Source: Nilaparvata lugens
Lineage: Eukaryota; Arthropoda; Insecta; Hemiptera; Delphacidae
NCBI RefSeq assembly: GCF_014356525.2
Contig: NC_052507.1
Location: forward strand, 43,495,687 to 43,559,686
Direction of reading: 5' to 3'
DNA: 64,000 nucleotides
Positions within the stretch are counted from its first letter, which is position 1. The number at the start of each line of letters is the position of its first letter. Made by a program: the position numbers and the translations under genes. Shown in pieces: positions 1 through 11,160 of the stretch. Under the pieces are notes generated by a model that had not been told where the DNA came from, made no database searches, and was given only the letters and a program-made list of their open reading frames with translations.

Positions 1-3000
1 TTCCACAAAAAATTTTTCATGGCCATTTTTGAAACTCGGAAATCGAGATAATTCACGTTTTTTATAATGGATTCAACAGGAAAGATCTATTTCAACTTTG
101 CGAATGAATATGATTAAGAGAAAATGAATATGAATATGAATAAGAGAAAGTAATATGATTGTAATTCTCTTCTCCATCCTTATTATTAGCAAATCATAAA
201 TGGACAATATTGTATTATCATCTTGAAATATTCACTCAACTTCTTTGAGAAGGAAAGAAGTTCCTTGTATCCACGTGTGTATTGCTGTTTGGCTTTGAAA
301 GCTGCATTCTTGTTCGAATTACATAAATGAGTCGAAAGTGACCTGCTAAGAGGGAAATGGGTCGCCAAAAACATAGGGTGATGTTATCGGAGGTTCAAAC
401 GTATTCCATAACAAAACCTTTTCTAGCTGAAACTCTTTTCGGAAGGAACATGGTGCTTTTCTCAAAAGGGCTTATTTTCAGTCCAGTCTACAATCTGGAA
501 GGTTTCGAAGGAAAGTGTCGAATATTCATAACAATAAGAATATCTACAACAATAGATGACCCTCACACTATAGTATAGTTTTTCGAATTCTGGGAGTACA
601 GATGGTACTATTGTTTCCCTAGCCAGTTTGCAAACATTTTCTTCAAGTGTTCCATTGAGAGGGAAGTAGTTATTTGTAAGGAGAGGCAACATTAAAGTCG
701 CAGTGATATCAATACATTGAATACTAGAGAGGTATTTTATAATGAACCGGTGGAGGTGTTTTATAAACCAATTTACCTCACACCGGATATCAATCAATCT
801 GTAACCGGTGGAGGTGTTCTATAAACCTCTTCACCTCACACCAGATATCAAATTATGTCGCCGAGAATTTCTTTATACCATGACTTAGTTAATCTTCATG
901 GCACAACGTGCAATATTAATTACAAAGAACTAAAATAAAGTTTAGGTCTTCAAGAACTAAGAACTAACTAAAGTTCTTACTTCTTATCCTTACTTCTTAG
1001 ACATGAGGTTCGAAAGACACTCTTGCAGTCTATCCCACCGTTGTGCACCAATGTAAACGGTGGAGAGTTTCTCCTCTCCTGTAAAATTTACTGACATTAT
1101 ACTACTATTAAACATCTATTTGAATCTGTGATTAGTTGGGAGCTTACAGTGGATTCGTCAATCCAAATGCACAGATTCTCAGCAATATTTAATCGTCACC
1201 TATTTTAGCAACTAATAACTACGAGCCAGGAACTTCAATGAAAAATACTTTAAGAATTTAACCTCAGGTTTGGACCTGATACACAAAAAAAAAACTGCAA
1301 TAACATTCACTCAATTTCACACTATTACAATTAATAGGCTTCTTATTATATAGAATTCATTTATTTGATTGGCTTCTTAACACTAATTCTATTTCCTATT
1401 CAAAGAGCAAAGCGAAGTTATAGTTTATGGTAGTTTTAAATTGTGAATGTTATTCTCGTGGATGTCGATTCTAGAGAGCTATAGTGTATTATCTTTAGTC
1501 TTCGACCATGATTGTATAGATGGCCCAATACATCCTATACATTGTCGAAATTCAAATCACCACACTTATGATTGCCGTCTGTCATGGATCAGTAGCCTCT
1601 CCACCATAATTTTGTGTATTGCCAAGTATATGAAAGTATTATCGAGTATTATCAAGTGAAGGCTATTAAAGTTTTATAAAGTGTTCTGAATGATAAGATA
1701 CTGGAGTATTGAAGTAATGATTTTCACAACACATCAAGATCATTATCAAACTTGCTTTACTCGGTTGACCCCTTACCCTCCACCCCATTGATTCAGAAAA
1801 AAATTAGCTTCTACACACACCCCATCTATACAAATTTTCGTCAGTCATACTACATCACTAGCTTTTTTGGGACCCCCACACAAGAATTTTATTGATTTAG
1901 AGAGAACCCAAGAATTTCAAGAACGAATAGACGGGGGAGGGGGATTAGTACCCCACGAAATTTCAATTGGAGTGAAACCTAAGTATCTCTTAGGCCCTAT
2001 CCAAAACGATTTCAAGTACAAGCTTGGTCAAAAGTATAAACTTGAATGGAAATCGGTATTCAAAAGTCTGTATTCAATACTCTGTATCTTGAAAGTCTTA
2101 AAATTTCTCTGTATCTTTTAAAAGTCTTTCTTTCTCATTTAAAAATTGAAGAAAACTTGAAAAGACAAAGATATCGAAATATTGATATTTTAATCTGTTT
2201 CAGCAGTCATCATAATATGATTATGAATATGAATTTTAATATTATGTGTAAGCTCTAATTATTAATGTTAATATTCAAAATCTCTCATATAATTATATTT
2301 TAATAATTAACTGAAGAGTTATTGGAGAGTTTGGAATAACAAAAGAAATGCAATTGCGAATATTTAATTGCAAAATCATCATGGAACTTCGTGAAGCATA
2401 ACCTTGGATTATTGTCATAATGATAGATTGCAACATGGGTTTCATTTTATATCATTGAAAGTCTTCTTCCTCTTGATTTTGAGTAAACATTCCAAATCAA
2501 TAGAATATCATTTTAAAAGAAATTGAAAATACTGATGATGATGTAATCTAAGTCGAAATTATGTTCTATCATGTTAGTCTATAATATCTATAGTAGTCTA
2601 TCTATTGATATAGTATCTATCTATCGATCACAACTCAATGTGAAGCATTGAATCTATTGAAAGGAACAAATTAAAAGATTGAAATTATTGTTATGATAAC
2701 ACGGGTGAACACACCCTCCCCCCCACTGAATTAAGAAACTCTCCCCCCCCATGTAATATGCATCCCCTGGGCACCCTTGAAAATAATAATCATCCGTTGT
2801 AGAAGAATGGTGTGAATTTGAATACAGTCGCTTCACATTGATTTGAAAGGTTAGTGTGAGGAATAAAAAAATAAGTTGGTTGAGACCCTCAACTTGACCC
2901 TCAACTTAATTTGAAATGAAATATAAAACTAATAATTGCTAATATGATCAATGAACTAATTAATCAATCTCCAGATAAAAATGTTTTATCGTTTGAATTT

Positions 3001-3380
3001 CACCAGATTATATCAAGAAGAAAAATTGAACTCAACTTCCTATGCATTACTGTATAAACTCGAAATAAGTTGATATTTACCTTAAAAAAAATTATTTAGC
3101 CTTAAAAATCGATTTATGAATGATAAGGTGGGAAGAAATGCCATAGTAATCTATTAATTCATCAAATGAATATTGATTGTTTATAGTTCACTTCTAATAG
3201 ATAATTCCCCTAGAGTAGAAACATAAAAGCTGTTTTCCTACAATACAGCTTTTTTGAGTTACTACAGTAATGATCTGATATTGTGCCAAGCTATTGCTAT
3301 GAAAGAAATCTTGCTGTAGGAATGCATAGGGAAATTATAGTTTAGAGTTTCTATTGTTGGTAACACTGATCACGCGGACT
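1..3380. other. Noncoding AT-rich stretch, no recognisable gene
   Basis: I see no open frame with a recognisable domain or credible splice structure in either strand. The short open frames here are the length expected by chance in AT-rich DNA. Local structure is limited to a small direct duplication near 745-849 and homopolymer C runs near 2720-2750. It probably consists of old unidentifiable repeats or intergenic DNA. Confidence 0.5.
745..849. repeat. Two-copy tandem duplication, 58-bp period
   Basis: A segment beginning aaccggtggaggtgtt at 745 recurs at 803 with few changes, through a shared ...acctcacacc...atatcaa end. The period is 58 bp with two copies. No coding sense is apparent. Confidence 0.75.
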
Positions 3381-3424
3381 CGCGTGCGTGAGCATTAACT
3401 TGTTGCTGTGATAGTGTAGAACTG

Positions 3425-3585
3425 TACAGAGCATGCGCAATGACGTCATTGATGACGACATTATACTAAGAATATTTCGACCAGTGCGCATGACTACTAT
3501 TTCTATTTCGGCCTTCTGCGCATGCCCGGTGACGTCAAAATGACGTAGCATACTAAGACTATTTCGCACTAAGAATATTTCGGTT
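3425..3585. promoter_or_regulatory. Cluster of CRE-like and NRF-1-like palindromes
   Basis: Two full TGACGTCA palindromes (3441-3448 and 3530-3537) and two partial ones (near 3451 and 3541) alternate with GCATGCGC/TGCGCATG motifs (3431, 3485, 3517). A phrase ctaagaatatttcg or near copies occurs three times. The block is an imperfect direct repeat of about 90 bp. TGACGTCA is the classical CREB/ATF site and TGCGCATGCGC the NRF-1 site, so a promoter or enhancer is plausible. The nearest downstream gene is the Polinton polymerase at 4965. The regulatory role is inference. Confidence 0.35.
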
Positions 3586-4365
3586 CAGCGGCTTTACAAA
3601 ACCAAACCACTGCTCAGTAAGCAACAGCTGTTATGTTGTGCTTGCGTAGAAGTGTTGCGACTATAGTGTGGTCCACGTTATAATGGGAGTGAATAAAGAT
3701 AGAAGAATTAATAGCGATACTGATTCTCTGCATTAATTAATTATATTTCTACACCATCAAAGACATAATTGTCATCGTTGTGGACCTAGAAAAAGATAGT
3801 ATCACCGGCTTTGTCAAATGATAGACAAGGATAGCAAAAATAAAGTTGATGAGATATTGTCATTATAATGTAGACCTCACTATAGTAATTGTGCCATTAT
3901 TAGGTTCTAGGTTATGTTCATGTTCAGCTGCTGCTTACATTATTTACAATCATTATTACTGTCTAATAAAGTATAATATTGTTGTTAATAATTATTTGCA
4001 TTATAAAACATTGCATTATAAAAAATGTACAGCTTCTGTTGAAAGCTAGGGAGCGAAAAAGGTAAACGGGAGTACTTTACTCTCACAAAATATCATGAGT
4101 TTGTTTGTGAGAGTTCCAAAAGAGGGTGCATTGCAGTATCTGAGTTCATTAATGGGATCAATGAAAGACATTTCAATTTATTGAATAATCAATCAGCTGT
4201 TGTATCAATGCCCTCCAAACAGGTATATGATAACAAGCGGTTAATCAATGAAGAAAAATTGAATGATTTAAAAAAAACACTTCAATACATCCCTGTTGAT
4301 TTAATATTGATTAACAACTTAATATTGATTTTATTATTTTGTAGGTTCAGCTCCAATCTCAAGTG

Positions 4366-4625
4366 GGCTACCAACACCAAACTTCATCAGCCAAATTTGA
4401 TTGAGGTGTGAGTTTGCTTCAGCTTCAAGACAGTAGGCTACCAACACCAAACTTCATCAGCCAAATTTTATTGAGGTGTGAGTTTGCTCAAGCTTCAAGA
4501 CAGTAGGCTACCAACACCAATCTTCATCAGCCAAATTTTATTGAGGTGTGAGTTTGCTTCAGCTTCAAGACAGTAGGCTACCAACACCAAACTTCATCAG
4601 CCAAATTTTATTGAGGTGTGAGTTT
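4366..4625. repeat. 70-bp minisatellite, about 3.7 copies
   Basis: The unit starting ggctaccaacaccaa recurs with exact 70-bp spacing; its acttcatcag block is at 4381, 4451, 4521 and 4591. Copies differ at only a few positions, so the array is recent. It lies about 350 bp upstream of the Polinton DNA polymerase frame. Confidence 0.9.
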
Positions 4626-4964
4626 ATTCTTCATTTTTTGGTGAAATTTGAAATAACAGATGTTAATGATTTGAAAAATATTGATGAGAGTTCTAGGTGG
4701 AGAAAAATCAACAAAAAGGTTATATTTATTGCAAAGAACAAGAATGATGAAAAATTTATAAAAATTAATGATGGATTGAAAATATTTTTTGAAAGAGTTA
4801 TCTAAAAAATCTAATGTTGTAAAAGAATCACCCAAAATTAATGCATTCAATAGCAATATGCAAAATTGATTTGTTCTGTATCCATCAGATAGGAAAAAAC
4901 ATATTCAAACATAATATTATTACATCACTTTTCTTCATTTTTTTTAGATAACAAATGAGAAGCA

Positions 4965-7538
4965 ATGAGTAGAAATATTCATTTATTCAGAGGGGGCAGA
5001 AGAAAAAAAGATAGAATAAAAGTTACCACTGGTCTGTTCACAGAATTGGAGAGTGCATTCAATAATGCATTAAAGACTTATTATTACAAGAATGATAAAT
5101 ATAAGGATATTTGTAAGCTATTAATTGGTATTAAATTGAAAATTATCAACTTATTATCACTTATTTTGAATCAACATCAATGTTTAAAATTCAATGTTCT
5201 TGTAGAATGTACATATAAGAAAAAATCAATTTCTCATGATTTCGATTATCAAGATCGCACTTTCAAAACCAAGAACATTACTATTGTAAAGTCATCAAAT
5301 TTAGAGAATGTATTACAGTATGTTTTGAAGAAAATTTGTCATGAAGAATATATATATGAAGGATGGTCACTTTCGAAAATTGATGGTGTTCTTATAAGAG
5401 TGAACAAATACAAACCTCTTAGAGGTAGATCTTATATTCCACTTCCTAAAAAAATACAAAATAAAAGGGCTATAATCAACTGCAAGAATATTGATAACAA
5501 ATGTTTCATGTGGGCTATTCTTTCTGATTATGTTCAGTTCCATCCTGAAAGAATATCATATCATCATAGAAATCTAATATCAAAATTCAATTTCAAAGGA
5601 ATCTCTCTTCCCACACCAATCAGAGATATAAAAGTTTTTGAAAAGAACAACAAGTCCATATCAATAAACGTTAACTCTCTAGATGAAAAATATGAAATAT
5701 TCCCATTGAAGATATGTGATTATGAGAAGAGAAAGCATTTTGATTTATTATTATTGCAACAGGATGGGGAATATCATTATTGTTTAATTAAAAATTTATC
5801 AAGACTCATTAGAAGTCAATTGTCAAAACATGAAAATAAAATAACAATTTGTAAAAGATGTTTCTCATACTTTGATGTGAGAGTGAAGAAAAATTTCAAA
5901 ACCCACCAAAGATTATTTTCGAAGAAAAAAATAACAAAAGTTATAATGCCTAAGAAAAATATTTGTGATAATATTAACCCAATACTTAAATTTAAGAATT
6001 ATCAGAATAAGTTTAGAGTTTCAATAGTACTATATGCTGATTTTGAATGTTTATTAGTTCCATATTTATCTTGTACCCCATCAAGCTCAAAAAGTTTCAG
6101 TAATAAAACTCAAAGTCATCAACCATATAGTTTTTGTACCTATCTAGTTATTGATGAAGAGATTCCTGAAAAGATAAAATCAAAACTTCCTAGTGAACCT
6201 TACCTATATAGAGGAGAAAATGTTGCTAATAATTTTATGCAATATATTACTAATTTGACAAATACAATTGGAAAACTGTTAAAAGAAAATATTAGTATGA
6301 CTTTCACCAAAAAAGACTTGTTGAATTTTAGAAAACAAAAATGTTGTGAAATGTGTGATTGTCAGTTTACAATGATGAATAAAGCAGTACGTGATCACTG
6401 TCATATTACAGGAAAATATAGAGCAGCTTTATGCAATAGATGTAATTTGCTTAGACAAAATCAAAAATATATCCCAGTATATTTACACAATGGAGCAAAT
6501 TATGATAATCATTTAATAATACGTGAATTAGGGATAGATGAGCATAACATTGATATTATCCCCAATTCGAGTGAGAAATACATTTCTTTCACAAAACATA
6601 CATCAAGTAAACTAACAATAAGATTTATTGATACTCTGAAATTTATGAATACTTCACTTGATAAGTTAGTAAAAAATCTCCCGAAAGAAGAATTTCATCA
6701 CATAAAAAAAATTTTTCCTCAAATGAATTTAGATTTGGTAACTTGTAAAGGTGTTTTTCCATATGAGTATCTAGATGATGAAGAAAAACTGAATGAGAAA
6801 AAACTACCTTCTATATCCAAATTTTATAGTAGCTTGAATAAAAAACATATAACCTATCAAGATTATATTCATGCTCACAAAGTATGGCAATCATTCAAAA
6901 TACAAACATTAGGAGAATACAGTGATCTTTATCTAAAACTTGATGTTATTTTGCTATGTGATGTTTTTGAAAACTTTCGATGGGTCATGTATAAAACTAC
7001 TGTATACAGACACTGTTCCTTATTCTATGAAATTCAAACAAGAAATTTCTATTATGATGTAAGCAAGCAATTTTTGAATAATTTTTTTGATTTTTCCGAT
7101 TATCCTTTAGATCATCCACTCTTTTCAAACAAGAATAAAAAAGTACTTGGAAAATTTAAAGATGAATGCAACAGTCAACTTATTAGAGAATTTATTGGAT
7201 TAAGATCTAAGCTATATTGTTTTCAAATTCATGATGAAAAGAAAACTGTAAAGAAGAAAGCTAAAGGTGTCAAATACAATGTAATTGAAAATGATATATC
7301 TTTTGATGATTATTACTTTGTCTTGAAGAATGATGAGAGTCAGTTGAACAATGAAGATAGAAAAGAAAGCATAGCCTGTAGATATAGGAAGATGAGCACA
7401 TTCAGATCTAATGAACATATTATAAATACAGTAGAAAGTAACAAAATTCCATTAAGTAATCAGGATGATAAGAGAATTATTTGTGAAGATGGAATAAATA
7501 CTTTTGCCTATGGACATTTTTCATTGAACAAAGATTAA
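4965..7538 (+). pseudogene. Polinton protein-primed DNA polymerase B, palm domain deleted
   Basis: The open frame has 857 codons; intact Polinton polymerases usually exceed 1000. In order it shows a conserved N-terminal block (GRSYIPLPKKI then DNKCFMWAI, residues about 155-185), a CxxC...H finger (near 300), exonuclease motif I as YADFECLL (near 357), an inserted endonuclease VII-like HNH finger (CEMC, then VRDHCHITGKYR, residues 460-485), Exo II as HNGANYDNH (near 507) and Exo III as YLKLD (near 655). After ENFR (about residue 670) the sequence jumps to just before motif C, so palm motifs A and B are gone. Motif C itself is disrupted: a one-base shift near 7013-7018 destroys the expected YTDTDS, leaving SLFYEIQT. 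The C-terminal thumb follows (IREFIGLRSKLY, ending AYGHFSL). It cannot polymerise DNA as read. The start ATG fits the homologous N-terminus. Confidence 0.88.
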
Positions 7539-7635
7539 AGTAAAAAAAAATGAACTAAAAATACTGTAAGCATCAATTTTCATAACCATCTTCTTCACTG
7601 TTCAGTTTTAATTCATAAAAAAAGTAATATAGAGG

Positions 7636-7841
7636 ATTCAAAGAGTTTGTTTGAGTTCATATAATTTAGATTGTGCTCATTACTATACACCACCAGGATT
7701 CAGTTTTGATGCAATGCTTTCATATACTAAAATTGAATTGGAACTTTTAACAGATTATGAAATGTATTTACTATTTGATGAGCACATTCAGATCGAATGA
7801 ACATATTATAAATACAGTGGAAAGTAACAAAATTTCATTAA
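7636..7841 (+). pseudogene. Displaced fragment of the Polinton polymerase palm
   Basis: Bases 7636-7776 translate in one frame to a stretch containing LDCAHYYTPPGFSFDAML and then ELELLTDYEMYLL. This is the segment that normally follows directly after Exo III (the ENFR of the main frame), yet it lies about 100 bp downstream of the polymerase stop. At about 7777 it fuses to a second copy of 7391-7455 (gatgagcacattcagatc and onward, a few substitutions). The missing start of the palm was therefore duplicated or moved behind the gene, joined to a repeated piece of its 3' end. Motifs A and B are still absent. Confidence 0.8.
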
Positions 7842-8726
7842 AGAAGTGAATATGAATCAAACCTGCACTAATGCAATATAGATATTTATTTAGAATAAAT
7901 AAATGTGTTGTTATTTAAATATAATATGAAAATGTTATTAAAATCAAAGATAATATTATGCTCTCATTGTATTTTTCATCAATAAATCTATTATTAGCAG
8001 GATTATTGTTTTTTTTTTTTATAATACATATTCCTCTCTATCCTCTTACATCACTTATTGATGATAATTGAAAAAAATAGTTCTTTAATTGAAATGGGGA
8101 AGGACTTTGAAGAACTATTTATGGACCATGCATTGTTCGTGAAAGGAATAAGCCATCAGTTGAGCGTTATGTCACCAACAATGATTATAGCTGAGGAGAA
8201 AGACTTCTCCAGCTGTATATTCTGTTCAATACTGAAGATTAATTATGTGTTTGTCAATAAATACTATGTGTAATGAGCCATTTGTTATTATTGACTATCC
8301 TACTTCCTCATTTTCAGTCACTTTTCAGTCACTGTTCACTTACAGCTCATATAGGTAAGAAATCACCATACTATACTTTCAACAAAGTACTGGTGAAATG
8401 ATAGTTCAACCGATTTGATTGTACTCCTGAGTTGGAGGCAACTAGTTCATCAAATCATGATGTTGGTGGAAGTTATGATTAACCAACTTCCAGCATAAAG
8501 ATAAGTTTATCAGAGTAGGATGATTCCTATTGTATTGAATGACTAACAGTATAGGATGTAATTTATGCTTTATCTCACACCTTGTGCTTACTCTAGAAGT
8601 TGAAGGTTGTATGGAATAAAATGTGCAACAATTGTGGTATTACTTGATGTTTATTTACAGTGTATGCATGAAAATATATATATAGTGCACAAAGATAATA
8701 TTTCAGTCCAATATATCAAGAACTAT
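7842..8726. other. Noncoding interval after the polymerase
   Basis: AT-rich, with no recognisable gene; a 71-codon open frame at 8058-8273 has no recognisable domain. Bases 8313-8350 (cagtcacttttcagtcactg and neighbours) are the inverted counterpart of a short repeat tract at 9935-10000. Bases near 8391-8430 resemble the 70-bp repeat unit at 10772-10945. These shared pieces suggest that local duplication and inversion shaped the area. Confidence 0.5.
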
Positions 8727-9612
8727 CTAGTGATACAAATCTCCTAGTCGATTGCTTATTTCACAAAATCCTCTGCTGAGCATGAATTTCAAGATGACTG
8801 CTCCCTCGCATAGATTGGTGTAGCAGCTTGATACTTCAGCGTCGTGGAAGATGTATGTCAATGTCTTCAAGAAGTTTTGAGCTGTTCCAAACGGTTCAGG
8901 CAGGTCCTTATCTCCAAAGTTTAGGAATGGTTGTATGATCCATTGGTTGCTGGTTACTAGTAGACAGTCTCCACACTCACGCATGTCTACTTGCTCCACT
9001 GCAGGCTGATGTTGTTACTGGGTCTGGCACAGTGGTAGGAGTTGTAGTAGCAGCAGTACTAGTTGGAGTAGTACTAGCGGGAGTTGTAGTGCTAGCAGGA
9101 GTTGTAGTACTAGCTTGAGTAGTTGTGATGCTAGCAGCAAGAGTTGTTGTAGCAGTTGCAGTACTCACTGGAGTAGTAATAACAATGGATGCTTGTTCTC
9201 CACAGTATGGTGCACAGACCTCAACTGACCTTACAACAACCACTTCCAGAAAGTCCAACGATGTGAATGTAGGGTGAAGACAGGTGTGCAGATTGTAATG
9301 GCAAAAACCAGTAGTCCAATATACGCAGTGGACTCGTTTGCAGAGAGATCCCACCACAGCTTGTTCCCCAGCCATATCCATGTACCAGTCTCTGATATCG
9401 ATGTACATTTGATCGATTGCTGACTGATTACCACGTAGAGCAGGAATCCCTGATGTTAGCAGGCACTGTTGCATATGACGGATGTTTGATGTATCCAGTC
9501 CGTGTTACCTTGAAGTGAGAAATTCCTGTGTCCTGTACTTTGGATCTAATGCACTAGCACTGAGTACTAGCACAAGGTAGAGCGCTGCTTGGTACATGCT
9601 TGTAGCCACCAT
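8727..9612 (-). pseudogene. Secreted, Ser/Thr-rich cysteine protein relic (copy A)
   Basis: From the ATG at 9612 the minus strand reads a clean signal peptide (MVATSMYQAALYLVLVLSAS, then ALDP), followed by an in-frame TAA at codon 36 (9505-9507). The same frame then continues through a Cys-containing domain (CKRVHCVYW, VCAPYCGEQ) into a mucin-like Thr/Ser/Pro tract with repeated TTTPAS. Near 9000 the frame shifts into a second Cys-bearing region (CGDCLLVTSNQW ... CYTNLCEGAVILKF) ending at 8727. The architecture is that of a secreted or salivary/venom-type protein: signal peptide, O-glycosylation tract and disulfide domain. I do not recognise the family. A related fragment lies at 10289-10507. 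It lies among Polinton genes, so a captured host gene or a nested insertion are both possible. Confidence 0.55.
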
Positions 9613-9678
9613 GATTGAAGAATGATGATTGATAGCTGAAACATGAAAACCTTCATGTTGAATCATATTTCAACAAAA

Positions 9679-9874
9679 GATATCCATCGTGGTGTAATGG
9701 TTTACAAACAATATTACACCTACACTCTACCTACCTACCTACATTCCTTAACCAAACATCTTACATCCCCATATATACAAAGAAGATTCGAACCCAAGTC
9801 CTTATGAATAATTCAAACCCGAGTCCTCTAGAATGGAAAGCAGAAGTGCTAACCACTACACCACGGTGGATATC
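9679..9874. mobile_element. Palindromic tRNA-derived element
   Basis: The ends are inverted repeats of 28 bp (24 matching): 9679-9706 on the plus strand and 9847-9874 on the minus strand. Both begin GATATCCAyCGTGGTGTA and contain a tRNA-like A box (TGGTGTAGTGGTTAGCA on the minus strand). Reading the minus strand inward, a CTTTCCATTCTAGAG anticodon-arm-like stretch is followed by two T-arm/B-box-like segments (ACTCGGGTTTGAATT and ACTTGGGTTCGAATC). This is a tRNA-related, SINE-like sequence closed by a second A-box arm facing the other way. It is not a functional tRNA: it lacks a normal acceptor end and carries a duplicated T arm. Confidence 0.6.
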
Positions 9875-9934
9875 TATTTACTTGTTGTTTATTATGTATA
9901 CTTTAACAACTATATCCAAGCTCATTACAGCTTC

Positions 9935-10020
9935 TAGTGAGCTGTAAGTGAACAGTGACTGAACAGTGACTGAACAGTGTCTGAACAGTGACTGAAAAGT
10001 GACTGAACTGACTGACTGAC
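9935..10020. repeat. Short tandem repeat tract (gtgactgaaca-type)
   Basis: The phrase gaacagtgactgaacagtg and variants repeat about five times with an 11-bp period, grading into ctgactgactgac. The reverse complement of part of the tract occurs at 8313-8350. Confidence 0.8.
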
Positions 10021-10288
10021 CACTGAGTGGACGACCCCCAACCATGCTCCTGCATGACCAACTTGAGCTAGAAAGATAGGTCCCCCATTGATGCCTCTAA
10101 TGCTGGTGGGTGTGGCCATTATTCTCATTTAGGATAATGATGAGGAGACATCTTACTTAAAGTCTCCCACACAAAGTATTCATTAAAATGGATCTTTTAA
10201 AATAATAACCAATAATAATAAACAATATAGATTGTACTTACTTTGCTATTCACTAAAAACTGCACTGCACTGCCATTTCACAGTAACA

Positions 10289-10507
10289 TCAGCTGTATGG
10301 AAAAGTCAGAATAACCATTTGATCATTGTTGCAGAGGTAAATTGAAGCATGTGGGAAAATCAAAGTCATTGGATCAAGAAAGTTCTCCAAAGATTTGAAT
10401 GGTTCACAATTCTCTTTTCTATACTCAAACAGAAACTCCACAGTCCACCTGGTGCTCATGGTAAAGATGTAGGAACATGAAGATTCAGAGTTGTCTGCTG
10501 GCCCCAT
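10289..10507 (-). pseudogene. Secreted cysteine-protein relic (copy B)
   Basis: The frame aligns with the C-terminal domain of copy A: CSYIFTMSTRW against CLLVTSNQW, ENFLDPMTLIF against QNFLKTLTYIF, and YLCNNDQMVILTF against TNLCEGAVILKF. Spacing between the conserved Trp, Asn-Phe-Leu, Cys and hydrophobic positions is kept. No signal peptide or Ser/Thr tract joins it in frame. A stop lies upstream in this frame and neighbouring frames break quickly. It is the decayed remains of a tandem duplicate, about 800 bp upstream of copy A in transcription direction. Confidence 0.5.
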
Positions 10508-10771
10508 TGCAAATGGGTGGTACTATTGATGAATGAATATCTGTTCCAATGTTACTGGTATCCAACACTGGAATTAATGTATCTACATAAAATGGTTTCA
10601 TTGTTCTTGAAACTGGTCAAATCCAGCAGAAATTGCTGTTTTCAATGATTGCATGCTATTCTTGACACATACTTACTTTTAAATGGTACAAGGTTCATTC
10701 TTGTTGTTCATTCAAGTGAGTTGAACCTACTTTCAAAAAATGCAAGCTTCTTTCTATTTGTTGGTTCAAGT

Positions 10772-10945
10772 GAATTGATGTCCTAGAACCTACCTTGAAG
10801 TAGTGGTGGAATGAAAGATCAACCAATTTGAAAGTACTCCTGAGTTGATGTCCTAGAACCTACCTTGAAGTAGTGGAGGAATGAAAGATCAACCGATTTG
10901 AAAGTACTCCTGAGTTGATGTCCTAGAACCTACCTTGATGGTTGA
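10772..10945. repeat. 70-bp tandem repeat, about 2.4 copies
   Basis: The block tcctagaacctaccttgaag recurs at 10781, 10851 and 10921, an exact 70-bp period. It then degrades into shuffled pieces of the same unit (cctgagttgatgg) to about 11000. The sequence is unrelated to the other 70-bp array at 4366-4625. Confidence 0.85.
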
Positions 10946-11029
10946 TCACCATCAAATGAGTTGATAGTACTCCTGAGTTGATGGATCAACTGAGTTGATG
11001 GCGATTAACCTACCTTTTCATACTACTCA

Positions 11030-11060
11030 TTTCGACCTGTTGTTGGTCATCATCAGACTG
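11030..11060 (-). ncRNA. Degenerate hammerhead ribozyme core in the Penelope tail
   Basis: On the minus strand the order is AGT, CTGATGA, a GACC/GGTC stem with a 7-base loop, then GAAA. The stem III and cleavage-site part that follows at 27.77 kb (CGATCGTC) is absent here; the sequence runs GAAATGAG instead. It is a remnant, not an active ribozyme. Confidence 0.4.
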
Positions 11061-11160
11061 TGGGATGACAAGGATGACATTTACTCAGATGACAAGGCTA
11101 TGTGTGGTAAGGGATGAAGGTGGTGGAATAGGTTGTGGTGGAGGTTGGGTTGGTGGATAC

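Noticed and set aside
4366..4625. Hammerhead ribozyme in the 70-bp array (minus strand has CTGATGA in each unit)
   Set aside because: No GAAA box at suitable distance and no stem II pairing; the only similar string is GAAGC, so the core cannot form.
9466..9508. A 43-bp intron removing the in-frame stop of the secreted-protein relic
   Set aside because: Donor AAG|GTAACA and acceptor CAACAG exist, but 43 bp is very short and the spliced frame meets a stop at once.
9845..9874. Functional tRNA gene
   Set aside because: A box and B-box-like segments exist, but the T arm is duplicated and no paired acceptor stem or clean cloverleaf forms.
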